DNA of 64,000 nucleotides from Paramacrobiotus metropolitanus (GCF_019649055.1 NW_026570263.1:62001-126000), one strand, 5' to 3'. Numbered from the stretch's first letter, positions 23,178 through 35,334 are shown. Notes: generated by a model from the letters alone, not told the origin. Made by a program: numbers and translations.

Positions 23178-23807
23178 GGTCAGTTCAGCGAGTGTAGCTT
23201 GATCAGGCGCAAGCCGAACCGCCAATTTTCTGTTATGTACTGGTAAACTGTCCTGTGTTGCAGACTTGCAGTGGAGCTTCGGCGTGGTGGTGTGCAAGAA
23301 GTTCCAGAAGGGTGACAACCCTACGGCGACCTGAACGCCAGGGCGCTGGTGGATGCCCTTGAGGATGGCTTGCATCTCCAGCACCCGCAAAATTGTCCCG
23401 AAGCAGTATACGTTCACCTGTATTTTTTCATTACAATTAGGAAGATAGCATATTTTTATGGCAGATTTTGTTAGGATTTTATCGAACATTTTCCTTTTCT
23501 ACCGCTATCTATATTTCGGTATAAGTTTTTTAGGGGAAATAATATGCAACTAATAATGTAATGTTTGTTTTACCGGAGAATATAGGCAAACACTGACAAA
23601 TTCTTTACAAACATTCCTGTATCTGTACAGCAACAGATTATTTCCTGCCTTCGAAAGGAATATTTATATAGCAATTTAGTGAGCAATTTGATAAACGTTT
23701 TATACATCTTCCAAAACGAAAGACATTTAATTATTTACGTGCCATATTTATTGAAATCTTAGTAAACATGTTGGTTTCCAAGAAAATGCTGGAATAAGTA
23801 CGAGTCG

Positions 23808-23876
23808 CTCCTGACTCCAGCACTCCTTCATTAGGTCGTACCGTACGACCTGATGAAGGAGTGCTGGTGTCAGGAG
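23808..23876. repeat. Palindrome in kinase exon, 34-bp arms, 1-nt loop
   Basis: Left arm ctcctgactccagcactcct and right arm aggagtgctggtgtcaggag pair at 32 of 34 positions around a single C. The right arm codes LMKECWCQE of the kinase C-lobe. Confidence 0.92.
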
Positions 23877-23987
23877 CCGGACAGCCGGCCGGATCTCCAG
23901 AGTCTCTGCGACAGGCTGCGCGCCTTCCAGAGCGCCCCACAGTTGAACGGCAGTGCGCCGCGCTACGAGAGCGTCTGCTGTTTGTAG

Positions 23988-25316
23988 CTCAGAACGCGCC
24001 GGCGGACAGCAACTACCTGAACAGGGGCTACTTCGCCGCGCAGCAGAATTGAGCAGCCGCTGCAGTTACACGGAGCGCGGCTTCAACGAAGTCCGCCGTG
24101 CCCGCCGTACTTCTTTCCCATTTATCTTACACAGCGGATTCTGCTGACGCTGGCGCTGATTCTGTTTTTCCTATGAGGCGCATCGCGGGTTTTTCCATCC
24201 GCCTTCCTGCGCGCCGGTATTTTTTCGGGGGACGTTGGCGGAATATTTTGTTCAGTTGTTGCGTCATCTTACGTGTACAAACACATACACCACAGAAATA
24301 AAAACTTGTACTCAAAGTGAGCTGAATATGAAAATACGTAACTAAATCCGAAGTAGTACTGATGGCTCTTTCTTGCAGTGTTCCCCATGCTCACTGTAAA
24401 ACAATTTTGGTTTTTTAACTACTAATTGACTAAACTGTCAGAAACTGCAGCGCTCAAAGGTTCGTCTATAGCTGGCGGAAGGACAACGTCGTATGTTGCT
24501 GGAAAAGTGTGATTATTATGCTCTATGTTACTGTTATGGTAATGAATGCCACGAACGTGATGGCTTCCGTGGCGGTGAATATCGGTTGGCGCGCGCTGTC
24601 GTCACGCCTGACTGGCCAAACTACGGACATGACATAAACGCTGCTGACCACCACAACGCCAGCTATACAGCGATATTATGGGCAAGTGCAGCGTCCAACC
24701 ATACGAGTGCAGATACACCGGTAAGCTGCGGCTTATTAATAAACCGACTTTTTAGCGGAATAAAACGCGTTGGCTCGTGCATTATAACGGTTTTACGACA
24801 CCGTGTACCGCTAGAAAAACCACACCGCAGCGCTACCACGCACCGGCGTAATGCGCTTTTTCACAGCCGACTAATTGACGGCCAGAACGTGCGTCTGTAC
24901 TCAAACTGTAGCGGCTATTCGCCGGTCCGCACAGCTGATGGTCAGCAATCAGTGCGGGGATTATTGACTGCCACTGCAGTTAACCTCCCCTTAACACCGC
25001 CGTAATATAACCTTAGACCTTCTCCTCGACAACATGATTTTCATAAACGCGGCATTAGAATAAAAATTATTCAGCAAACTGCACAGTCTGACTTTTGAAC
25101 TTGCACCGCATAAACAGTATTGTACCATGGAACGGTAGTTTTTTTCCTACACTTCTCCGCGGTTATGCCCTGACCTTCATCTACATTTCACGCACCCAAC
25201 GGGAATAAATGCCCACGCTTATTAGCAATGGAATGGATGAAGCCCAGTAACTGGAATTCCTAACTGGATTAAACGCGGTTAATTGGCGTTCACTATTAAA
25301 TTTTATTACCGGTATT
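23988..25316. other. Intergenic between kinase pseudogene and chitin-binding gene
   Basis: One 170-codon open frame (24493-25005, +) is present. It shows no domain, signal peptide, splice partner or biased composition that would mark it as real, so it is not called as a gene. Confidence 0.45.
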
Positions 25317-27648
25317 ATGGACTTTTTATTCTTGATGGTTTGCTGTGGAATGGCCAGTCTCCCGGGCGTAAGTACATTGTACACTGAACAGCTTTGCCCG
25401 TTTGCCGGCATGCTACATACAAAGCTATCTGTATATAGCATTTGTTTTTACGAGCATATAGCATTTGTTTTGTCTCGTACTTTCCAATACCTGATAAATT
25501 TCTCACTACTTATTATAAAAAACTCTTACTTTTTATTTTTTCGTTAGAGCGCTTTGTTTGTACACTTTCCCTTTACAATGATAATCATCGTAACTGAATA
25601 AACTATAACAAAAAATCAGTTAGTTAATTTTACGTGGAATTTTGCCTGCTGCAACAGCAAATGTCGCAACGCGCGTAAATAAAATTGGAATTCGTAACTG
25701 GATTTTTTTAGCAGAGCAGTATTTTTACGATTTTGTTATTGTCACTGGTTCTTGACATAGTTGTTAGTTGTTACCATTCTTGTAAAACCGCGAGCAGGCT
25801 TTAAGGAAAATCCAGAACGGGACCGTCACCCGCCCACTAACGACCCCGTCCCCGGAATCCCTCCTGGAAGCCTCCAGACTAATCCGCCGCGGCCGAAAGT
25901 CCAAACGGGAATTCTTCCACAAACCCGAATTCAACATCCAGACCTACAGCAACTCCCTCTCCATCGAACTCCAACCGGAAATCGCTCCCGCGGAACTGCA
26001 GAAGATCAAAGACCAGGACACCCCGCCCAAACAGGACCCGCCCGTGTGGGACGCCCTCAAGGACCTCCAGCGGCACTCCACCCAGGAATCGCAGGAGCTG
26101 CTGCGCTCGGCCATCCCGGGCGTGGACTTCCCGACGCTGGCCAGCATCCCCAACACCAGTTTCTCTTGTGATGAGGCCGGGCAGCCGGGGTTCTATGCCG
26201 ACGCGGAGACCGGGTGTCAGGTGTTCCGGCGCTGTGATTTCCGCGGGCTGAAGTGGAGCTATTTGTGTCCCAACGCCACGCTATTCAACCAGATCACGCT
26301 GGTATGGTACGTGTGGTGATGACGTTGCGCTGACGCCGGTAACAGGAAGAATGCGTCAATAAAGTGTTCTGTTTTGCAGTGACTGGTTTTTTAATGTGGA
26401 TTGCTCCAAGTAAGTGCAACTCAATAATACTGAACAAACAGTGAATTTATTCTTGCGTTTCGACATAATATTTAACTAAACTTTAAATTATCACTGTATC
26501 TGTCTGTCTCTGTACACGGCATTTTTGATTAATTTCTCTTATGTGGATTTATAATATTTTTTATTACGCTAACTTTTATTTACATCAGATTCTGGTAGTT
26601 GTTGAAAATATACAGAGCTGACCGGTTACATACCGGAAAGACGATTTTACCGCAATAAGTATACAGTGTAAAACCATTCCTCCACACATAGTACAAAAAC
26701 TTTCACAAATGCAATCTGAATCGGATGTAAATAATATTTAATATAATAAATATTATTATAACACAAAAAGAAAAAAAATTTGCTATCTCCATAATAAAAT
26801 CTATAATTCCTGATGTCTCGGCTGTTTTTTGTTAGACATAATAATGTTCTTGGGAACAGTATTTTGACCGCAACGCAATCATGGTAAGCAGAAGCAGTCC
26901 AAATATTACCGGGAAGCGTAGTGTAAAGGCTTATGACTGCCAAAACTGCTGCGAAATATCAAGAAGCTTATTGTTAGCAACTTAGCAGCATGCTGACAGA
27001 GATCACCGGATTTGTGTACTGTAGTCTTAACAGCTTTTTTATTTGGCACTTATTTCGAAGTTTAAACTAATGGCTTTTATTTTACGCACTTGTGGACATT
27101 TGTAATTACCGTATACGTGTTCAGATTACGTGTTTCTTACAATCTGTAATTAAAGTATTTGCAATTAAGCTCGAGAAATGTAAGTATTTGTAAGCTCGAG
27201 AAATGTATTTCCTGCGACCGAATAAATCACTAATTTGTATGTTTGCAGAACGAAACTATTTTATCATTACTCCAACTCCCGGTTATACCATCCCAACTGG
27301 CCGTTGCTGGATGACCAGAGTGTGCCGTATCCCGTGGCGGACGCCAGCGGACAGCTCAATGCCGACGACACCGACGAACGGCTGGTCCGCCGGAAGAACG
27401 GCCGCCGCACACTGGCCACTACCGCACAGCCCACGCGATCCACAACGACCACAATAGCGTCCACTATCAGCACACCCACGCAGCCGGCAATAACCATGAC
27501 CTCGACGGCGCGGAAGGCCGTTAGCCATCTGGCAGTGGAGCATTTGCGGAAACGGACCACCACCGCCCCCGTCGCCACGACCGCCGACCCCGACGCGTGG
27601 CGCCACCGGCCGTTCAGGCTGGTGTGGGGCGGCAGTTACGTTTCCTAA
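25317..27648 (+). CDS. Secreted chitin-binding protein (peritrophin A, CBM14)
   Basis: Exons are 25317-25367, 25798-26306, 26380-26409 and 27249-27648, all in phase, about 329 residues. A short hydrophobic signal (MDFLFLMVCCGMASLPG) ends exactly at the first donor. A basic and charged linker follows, then one CBM14 domain at about residues 135-200: FSCDEAGQPGFYADAETGCQ, VFRRCDF, WSYLCPN-x-TLFNQ, LVCDWFFNVDCS, then the characteristic N-x-x-LYH segment. CBM14 domains bind chitin in cuticle or peritrophic matrix. The tail is Thr-rich (TTTT, TTTAPVATT), as in mucin-like cuticle proteins, with a dibasic RRKNGRR. The intron of 71 bp between exons 2 and 3 splits the domain before the fifth Cys. Confidence 0.88.
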
Positions 27649-28295
27649 GCTAGTGGACGTCCTGGCAAAGATTCTTTGATTTAAATTTATTTTGTTGAAT
27701 TCAATCAAGTTTTTGTTATATACTGTAAACAAGATTAGGAAAATACGAAAATAACGAAGTTCTGGATGAGAAGAGTTTTTTTTCGTGTCATTCTTGTCGG
27801 TAAAGTGACGAGGAGCGAAAGCAGATGTGAGAGTGTTCGCGATCATAAAGTTTGTTGGTTACATCGTAACATAGAATTTTCATAACAGTTCAAGTTGAGC
27901 GTGTTTACGTAACTGTTCAAGCAGAATTATTGCGGCATTTTGCTGTGAATGCCACGCATGACTGCATCGCACGGCACCTTCACAATTAGCCGTAATGAAC
28001 GCGCCAAAGGAAGACGTACAGTATAACGCGCTACCGCGTAGGCGTGTACAGATACATAGTTTTATCTGTATATTAATTTCATTTCCAAACACCATAGATT
28101 ATGCATAATAATAAAATATTCAAAACGCTTGCTTTTTACAATATTATAACAGTACGATATGAACAAAAAACCAGGCGCAATTTCATCGACAAAAAATATA
28201 AATAAGTAAAGGATACCGGTACATACATTCTGTACTTATACTCCACCAGCAAATTTTGGTTGCGTCTTACGCCAAAAAAAGAACATCGCACGCGG
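27649..28295. other. Intergenic between two chitin-binding genes
   Basis: The two flanking genes converge here. No exon is recognised, and 3' UTRs are expected. Confidence 0.5.
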
Positions 28296-30657
28296 TTAGG
28301 CTATTTGTGCTGCGTGTGTAGTGGTCGGCATCGTCCGGTTGTGTACGGCATGTGGCGTGGAATGTGCATTGGTCGTCCGTTTATCCCCCGGCCGCTTCCT
28401 GTCCGCGCTGGTTAAGACCACTTTCGGGTGGATGCATTTGCGGCTGCTGCTCGTCAGCACCGGTGCAGCCGTAGTCACCAGGAATTTCTTCGTCAATCCA
28501 GGCTCGCTTTTTCCCGGCTTTTCACGGACGCAATCCAGCTTCTTTTCGTCGAAGACAGTGTCACCTACAAACGCACAGGAACAGGTACTCCGAATTCTTT
28601 CCACGTCATCCTTAACGCCCAATAACACTGCGGCATGGTGCCTAACTGTTTCTCAACGGCGTTGAAATGCGCAAATTAATCACACAACAGCGCAGTAATT
28701 AACGCGCGCCGGTGCAGAAAAGTAAGAAACTTGGCTTAACGTTTGATTAAGCAACAATACGCTGTTACAGGACATTTCACCGGCTCCCGTCAAATGCTGC
28801 ATATCCTTGACTAAGACCGGCAAAAAGCCCAGAGGCGATTTACGCGCAACGCCCCGGTTTGACGCACGTAAGAGTCGCGTTATTGGCCGTTAACCTTTCT
28901 TCCGGTACCTGGACACTGGGTCAGTGCTTTTGTTCGCCAGTCGGCTATACAGCTCTTCCCGGTATCAGTTAGTTTGCGTGGATGCAGCAAGAGCACAAAC
29001 GGTATAAAAGAGCCATGCGCCCTCTCCGTAAACTCCATTCCGATTACTCCCAGTTTTAGTATGTACAGATACATTAAGATTACATTATCATCAAAGAAAC
29101 TCAAAATGCGTTTTGTGGTGCTTATTAGTCTGGACGCTGCGGTGATCCTATGTGTGCTGAGTCCGTCGTACAGTGCGCCGGTGGCGCCGACTGTACAGAC
29201 TGTACAGTCTGGAACGGAGACGACCACGTATATGCCCATCTATCGTGAGTTATTATTCGCACATTAATTAGTTTGTCGATTTTCTAATCAACAATGTCAT
29301 TTTTTAACCCCTTCTTATGCGGTAATTTTGACCTTTCACCTTTTGATTTAACATTATTCGGAAGCAGTAATAATGTCTAAAACGTAACAGAGTATACCTG
29401 TAAAAAAACACAAATGTTTATATCGTCCTCAGGGCGCCTTACAGTTAATTTCAGTTACGCTTAGTTTTTTATTCGCGTAATGCGTAATTTTATGTGGAAT
29501 ATGTGTTGACAGGGAAGCTGCAGATGCAGTGTAAATTCTGCAATACGGGCCTGCTGCAGACCATCTATGATCGCGAGACCGGTCAGCCCAACGCCACGGC
29601 CGGCCTGAGCGCGGAGGAGCAGGAGCTGCAGGAAGAAGCCCACCCCGACCCCCACAAGAGCTACGGCATCGACACCTGGGCCACGTGGTACGTGGGCCGT
29701 CGCAAGCGCCAGCAGGCCCTGCCAGTGCCGCCCTTGATGATCATCGCACAGTAACCAACCGCTTGCTGCCTGCGCGTGTACATAGGCCAGGCAGCGAAAT
29801 TCATAATTATTACTAATTACGGTTAATTACCTATGCGCACATTGTTCACGTATTGTGTCTTATGGCTTTAATAGCAGTGTACTGTAGATAAAGTGGCTGC
29901 TTCGTTTTTAACGCATACTGCGCTAACAAGCGCTTACCGTGAGCTGGCAATTTATGCGCATTGCATGTGTTCCTGTTGCACACTGTTGGTATGGAGCTTT
30001 CTTACTAAATTTATTTGTGTTAACTGTTCACTACCATATACAACGATATGATATCTTCTGCTGTAATATACTGCTATACTGTATTAAACGCTTCTAATCT
30101 GATACTCCGTCCGATAATAAATCAATAAAATTATCTTAGTATTAATATCAAATTCAGCAATAAATATAAAATAAATATTAGTGCCTTACAAAGCAAAGTT
30201 ATGATGCTCGTTACAGTGCGGTACCACTCTGCTGCTGATGTTCAGTGTTATTACGTACCGGGACAGACCATCGAGAACTTTAGTCCACTGCTGGTGCATA
30301 AGTAGAACACTGTGAAGAGGAAAGGTCCTGTTGTACCGACCAGACGTTGAAGTCCCGTTAAACGGGTTGTCTGCTCTTGATGTAATAATAATAATTATAA
30401 TAATAATACTATGCTGTAGTTGGTGTCTGGCGCGATTCCAGTGCGTTCATTGCACCAGTATATGGGTTCACTAAAGGAACACCACGGTTCTCCTTACCGT
30501 GACCACCCCGCAAGCGGTCAGCGTACAGGCCCGCGGGACGTGTGGAACAGTTGAAGATGGTCCAGTCCGGGATGACGTGGGGTCCGGGCAGCGCGTTGGT
30601 CTCGTTGACAGCGTAACTGAACTGTCCATCCACCAGCGCCACGCCCGATATCGAGAG
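28296..30657 (-). CDS. Second CBM14 chitin-binding protein, 3' exons
   Basis: Three exons join in phase: 30657-30498, 30309-30259 and 28564-28296. The domain reads FNCSTRPAGLYADRLRGGHV, FYLCTSSGLKFSMVCPG and DTVFDEKKLDCV, a typical CBM14 order (Cys, aromatic, GLYAD, Cys, CPG, FD, Cys). A basic, Thr-rich tail ends at 28296. The 5' exon with the signal peptide was not identified with confidence; the first exon listed begins in phase 0 at an acceptor (ctgttgcag). The last intron is 1694 bp and contains a complete gene on the other strand (29106-29754). The role is probably chitin binding outside the cell. Confidence 0.8.
29003..29010 (+). promoter_or_regulatory. TATA box of the nested secreted-protein gene
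   Basis: tataaaag sits about 100 bp before the ATG at 29106, leaving room for a start site near 29035 and a 70-nt leader. It is a strong consensus match on the plus strand. Confidence 0.6.
29106..29754 (+). CDS. Small secreted protein, nested antisense in an intron
   Basis: Two exons, 29106-29244 and 29513-29754, joined in phase by a gtgagt donor and a gttgacag acceptor, give 126 residues. The signal peptide is MRFVVLISLDAAVILCVLS, with likely cleavage near SYSA. The mature part has a Q-C-K-F-C-N motif (two Cys), a Glu-rich stretch (SAEEQELQEEA) and a tetrabasic-like GRRKRQQ near the C-terminus, which could be cut by a furin-type protease. No family was recognised. The whole gene lies inside the 1.7-kb intron of the minus-strand chitin-binding gene. 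A TATA box lies upstream and AATAAA signals about 360 bp downstream. Confidence 0.75.
30116..30129 (+). terminator. Poly(A) signals downstream of nested gene
   Basis: Two AATAAA hexamers, at 30116-30121 and 30124-30129. They would end a 3' UTR of about 380 nt. Confidence 0.45.
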
Positions 30658-31902
30658 CTGCAACAGCATGCGACTGATTATTAACGATAGTGTTGACACC
30701 TTCTCTGCCGAAACATACATGTCGTCCACGCGAAACAACTGTACGCAGCTCCAGTATACTACATTAACTCTAATCATTATAAGCGTGTTGTATAGAACCA
30801 GATTTTCCAGGAAGAATACTTCAAGTATGTTAAAAAAAAATTATATTTTTTATTCAACAGTGAACTGCCTAACGTGTGTTAGCTTAATTTAACTACAAAT
30901 TACGTAAAAATTCCCCTTGATGAGAGGAACTCAACTATCGCCAACTCTGGCATGTACAGATCCGCAGAATATCACCAGAGAGTGCTGCCAGCCAAATCTA
31001 CGTACAGAAATTGTGTTTTTTATGTGCATCATATTACGTATGTTATAAAATTTGGCAACGGTAAGTGCAGCAGGTTTTAGTGACCGCTGGCAAAAATTTC
31101 TCGAAAAATGAAATTACTATTATGCGCTAAAGCCGTCATATTCTGCATACCTCGACGGTTTATATGGAAACCTGGGAGCATCGAGCTGACTTGGGAGTCA
31201 TTACACTGCGAAAGCTATTAGTGAAAGCGGCTACGGCTTCTCACGCTTCTGTTTGCACATCGTGCCGCAGCAAAGCATGTAATTTAAAATCACGTCCATC
31301 AACCGTGATTCTATATCTATCTTTACCGACTTCCCAAGCTCCCAAAACCAATATATAGCAAATATTAAGCAATGTACTCACAAAAAATAAGGACAGAAAG
31401 ATGCACCAGACAAATTCCATTGGCAGGAAATTCGTCGCGTAAAAATAGAGCTGAATTAACTACCGTCTGGTTGGACGGCGGTAGGATAATTATTAACAGG
31501 GTGAATAATTACCATACTTTCCCTTATTCCACCAAGTATACGATAAAGCGATCGAGTTTAAAATCCCCAAATAAACGGGATGGTTGAATTAAAGGATCTT
31601 GTAAATAAGGCATTTCCAGAAATGTACAAACATTGTTGGTGTATTGTAGTCAAAAGCTGCTGGCGTATACAACGAGCAAACAAAAAACCGTCGACGCTGC
31701 AATTTCACCGTTTACCATTCGGCTTCCCTTTAATTATGCATAACGCATACAAAAACCAGTGTGTAATTGCCGGGCGGAAGAAAAGAGGAATACATTACAT
31801 TACATCACCCTGTATTTTTCCGGCACTGGCAAATATTACTCAGAATGCAATATATCATATAGAGCTATGTAAGACTAGCTAGAAAATACCAGTACCGATT
31901 GC
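30658..31902. other. No confident exon; probable 5' end of the CBM14 gene
   Basis: The missing signal-peptide exon of the minus-strand chitin-binding gene should lie here. Candidate ATG frames on the minus strand (near 30777 and 31026) have phase-0 donors but weak signal peptides, so none is called. Confidence 0.4.
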
Positions 31903-32441
31903 TCACAACCAAAACACAATGCTAAACAGCACTAAACCGAGGTGTACAAAAAACCCCGCAAATATTCGCTGCCCGCCGCCCCGCTGGTGCTGCGGCATGG
32001 GGACCCCTTCGCCCTCCCCGCCCCCGGGCAGATGACTCTCCCCGCCCTCCTCCTGCTGCACCTGATCACAGTGGTCGTAGTACAGCAGGAATCCCGACTG
32101 CCAGTAGCACTCCCCGCCTTTTTGACACAGATACATCAGCCCGTTGTTGTCCAGCACCAGCTGCGAGTTGCCGTACTTCCGGCCGACCTTCCAGGGCTCG
32201 GCGAACCACAGAGCGCGGTCGGTGGAGACGTAGACGGTCCCGTACACCACCAGGCTGCCGTTGCGCTCCAGGGTGACGTTGCCGGCGGTGCCGGGATAGC
32301 TGTAGCTGCTGAACACCGGGGTTTCGTCGCATTTGCGCAGGACCAGGAAGTTCCCGTCGGGTTGCAGGCGCGCCTTGTACTCTCCGTTGGCCGACTCCAC
32401 CGTGTCGCCGACTTTGAGGGATTCACCGACGCGTAACACCA
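31903..32441 (-). CDS. Bulb-type (B-lectin) domain protein with GPI-like tail, 3' exon
   Basis: The exon starts at an acceptor (acgttgcag, 32442) and runs 178 codons to the stop at 31903. It encodes a beta-prism B-lectin domain: RVGESLKVGD, then LQPDGNFLVL (the Q-D-N mannose-site pattern), LERNGSLVVYG, the W of ALWFAEPW, LVLDNNGLMYL and CYWQSG. Such domains bind mannose in plants and in some fish and invertebrates. A low-complexity Glu/Gly linker leads to a terminal hydrophobic run (IFAGFFVHLGLVLFSIVFWL) with no residues after it, as in GPI-anchor signals. The first exon (signal peptide, phase 1) was not found. The acceptor and phase match the next lectin gene, so the two are tandem paralogues. 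Confidence 0.8.
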
Positions 32442-33547
32442 CTGCAACGTTGCGTTGTTATGCTTGTTTATAAAACACGGAATTAAACAAACAAAAACTG
32501 TTAATAGGTGGCTGTATGCAGGTATAATTTTATTTTGGTATACACATACTTTTAATTGATGGGATAGTTTTTAGCATAATCGTGGTAATATTATTTTATA
32601 ATGGATTTAAGATAATATGAACAACCGATGTACTTCTACTTGATTTTATGAACGTATACACTGCATAAGGAAAGTATACACTGCATCTTCTTTACGGATT
32701 TATACGGTACATACAAAATTTTCAGCTTTGTATGTTTCCGTTTTTACAGACCATGTTTTGCTCATATGTATTACTGTCATCGAACAAAGGATGGACTATA
32801 TCTAAACTGAAAACAGACAGGCATTTTAGTTCTTTGTTTGTGTATTGACGTTTGCAATGGTACCGAATAAAGAGTCGAATCGTAGTATAGTGGCACTAGA
32901 CAAAATAAATACAACTTCAGCTTGTCTGGTTTGCTCGTTGATTTGACTGTTGTTAAAAAGTTTTGGTTATGCCAGGTCTTTTTTTCGAAACACGAAGTAG
33001 ATTTCAAAGTATGCATTTTCGAATAACCAAAACTGGAGCTCTACAAACGTTAATTTACCAGGACACCACATAGGTCCCCTCCAAATTCAGAAAACTTTCG
33101 TTTTTTTTGTAAAATGGTAGCGCAATATCGTAGTATGCTTAAAAAAATAGTTTCATCTGCCATGGTCAAGGGGGCGTGGCCAGTCAACAATTTAAAGTTT
33201 GCATTTATCACATACTAATAATGATACTATGCAATGCAATGAGTACAAGTTATTCGTATTTATTTTTATAATAAGTAATTTTTTACTGCAGCACCGTGGA
33301 CTTTTGCAGGTGTCAAGTGGTAAGTCCACTTGGTGCAGTAGTAATACAAGTCGAATGGGATGGTAACACAAATCAGAATGTTAAAATTAGCGGGCCATGA
33401 GTGATAGCTTTTACGTTTCTACTTTTCCGGCTTGTCGTTACTTCCCCTGTACAGTTTACTGACAGCTTATCAGCAAAGATTATAGTTTATTTTAAAAAAT
33501 ATAAAAAAACTCGAAATTGCTTCTACAGGTTTAAAATTTGTATTATT

Positions 33548-34871
33548 TTAATTAGTTATCCCCGGCGCAGACATTTTTCTACTGTACACAATTAAAATGG
33601 TGCCTATACCTTGGGAGGCGTTGCCGTAGTCGTTCTCGCAGGTGCGCACCCGCACCCCGCTGGACTGCCAGTAGCAGCGCGCCTTGGCCCTGGCACACAG
33701 CTCCAGGAAGCCGTTATCCGTAAGTCGCAGCTCGGCATCGGAATAATCCGTGATGGCCGGACTGGAGCCGGAGCTCCACAGCACCGCGTTACGCCGACTG
33801 CCGTGACTGCCGGTCATAATCAGCTGGCCGTTGGTGGCGTCCAGCTCCAGCCGGCTGACGGTGGTGCTGGAGTCGTTGAAGGTGGCGAAGGTCGGCTTCC
33901 CGCTGCACTGGTCGTACACCGCTAGCCGGCCGCTCTCCAGGGCGAAACGGTAGCCGCTGTTCGGGGAGTACTTGTCGGCCGGTTTGTCGCTGCGCGCGTT
34001 GATCGACAGCGATTCACCCGGCTCCATAATCACTGTATGTAATAATATAATTACACTCGCATATACAAATAACCATAATACTAACAAAAAATGAGGAAAA
34101 AAGCATATGACATCATAGTTCAATTTTTTACTTCCTCACTTTTTGTTTTTATTATGGTTATTCGCTCGTGTTGGTTCATTTGCTCATGAGTCTGATAAGA
34201 TGTTTGCTGCGGAAAACTGGCCTTCTAACATTGGGGTGCGTGAGTGGCTGTTTACCCCCAAAGATGCGCAGTAATTCCGAACCTGGAATGCGGTTTCTTT
34301 AACTACACTAATAACTCTGTCTTGACTGGCTTGTGCTAATAAATACCGTTATTAACTTTTTGTTATTATTATTATTATAGCGTGTAAACCATGTACCGAA
34401 TGTTGCAGTTTGATTTTATAGTTTCATGGAATATGCGCATAATTTCACCTTTGTCTTAACCAAAACCGTTCTTCTTTTTATAATTTTTTTTGGAGATTTT
34501 CAACGTTATAATGCATTAGACAATTACTAAATAATTTTTCGATTTACACAAAAAAATTTAATAAATAAACAGCAACATTAATCAACAAGTACAACTAAAT
34601 TTTTAGAGCTTAGGCAAAAAGATCAATAAATAAGCAGAGTAATTATTATACAAGCACTGAGCTAATTTTTTAATATTCAGATAGTGAAAAATAGACCAAT
34701 GGACAAGAATCAATAAGTACTTTTACTTCTATTTGGCTCACATATACAGGGCTGGCTGTCGTTTTTACCTGAAAATTTCTTAGGTTCGGCGACATAAACC
34801 GAATGTACAATCCCCGCGAGGAATAGGCTACATATTAACGTAATAGTTGCGAAGAACCGAAACGTCGACAT
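33548..34871 (-). CDS. Second bulb-type (B-lectin) domain protein
   Basis: Exon 1 (34871-34769) encodes a clear signal peptide (MSTFRFFATITLICSLFLAG) and ends at a gtaaaa donor in phase 1. Exon 2 begins at 34032 and holds the domain: EPGESLSINA, YRFALESGRLAVYDQC, LELDATNGQLIMTG, VLWSSGSS, AELRLTDNGFLELC and CYWQSSG. The Q-x-D-x-N sites are less well kept than in the neighbouring lectin, so sugar binding may differ. After ENDYGNASQ a gtatag donor is possible at 33609; without splicing the frame ends at 33548 (195 residues). The true C-terminus is unsettled, and no downstream exon was found. Confidence 0.78.
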
Positions 34872-35334
34872 TTTTTCGCCTGCTCAAATTCTCTTCAGGA
34901 ATAATAAGATATGAAGCAATTTAACGAAAGCATGCACCTGTGCTGTACGTAGATAAATCACTAAAATTTTGATGCATGAATTTTTACGGAAAGACGATGG
35001 GCGCAAGAGCGAGAGCAAGTGTTGTGGTTTATTTGGTTAGCATACAGTATTATCGTTTGATCGTTATCGCACGACTAGATGTCAGAAATCAAAAAGACAA
35101 ATCAAGCATCCTGCCACATAAAAACCGGCAGCGGCGCAACCACGTTCGGCGGACAGCTGGCGCAATTATGCAAGAGCACTTGGAACAGTGTTAAGATCAT
35201 GCGTGACCTTTGGCCGCTGTTACGGGTACAGCCCATAAGCGGCTCGGTGTGCATGCAGTAATACTCTGTAATGTACTTAAATTTTTTCGAAACAGCACGA
35301 TAATATAGTCAACAGATGTTGATTTCCGCCCCGC
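34872..35334. other. Intergenic, no gene seen
   Basis: Short frames only. It lies between the second lectin gene and the first IG-motif gene. Confidence 0.5.

Larger units (their letters stand above)
21795..23987 (+). pseudogene. Receptor tyrosine kinase domain, broken
   Basis: Kinase pieces are in order: LEYGRKLVTGNFGTV (Gly loop), RRRVAIKTI (catalytic Lys), LLKEGFVMKDLQH (helix C), MLFMSNGDLHTYIRK (hinge), [11 protein letters not shown] (catalytic loop, D for the usual A), VHIADFGHSRDL (DFG), FRRRPYSTESDV, WSFGVVV, and LMKECWCQEPDSRP ending at TAG 23985. Order and spacing resemble MET/AXL-type kinases. It is non-functional. The Gly-loop exon reads into TGA-type stops through an inverted insertion, the RWMAP segment is replaced by an inverted copy of the following sequence, and one base is missing after GDN near 23320. 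No ectodomain exons are attached. It was once a receptor kinase domain or a close duplicate of one. Confidence 0.8.

Noticed and set aside
24493-25005. 170-codon plus-strand frame
   Set aside because: No domain, signal, splice partner or homologous copy in the window. Chance cannot be excluded.
28321-28665. Plus-strand 114-codon frame
   Set aside because: It lies opposite the last exon of the minus-strand chitin-binding gene, which has family motifs and a phased junction.
31942-32436. Plus-strand frame opposite the first B-lectin exon
   Set aside because: The minus frame carries clear lectin motifs and the plus frame has none.
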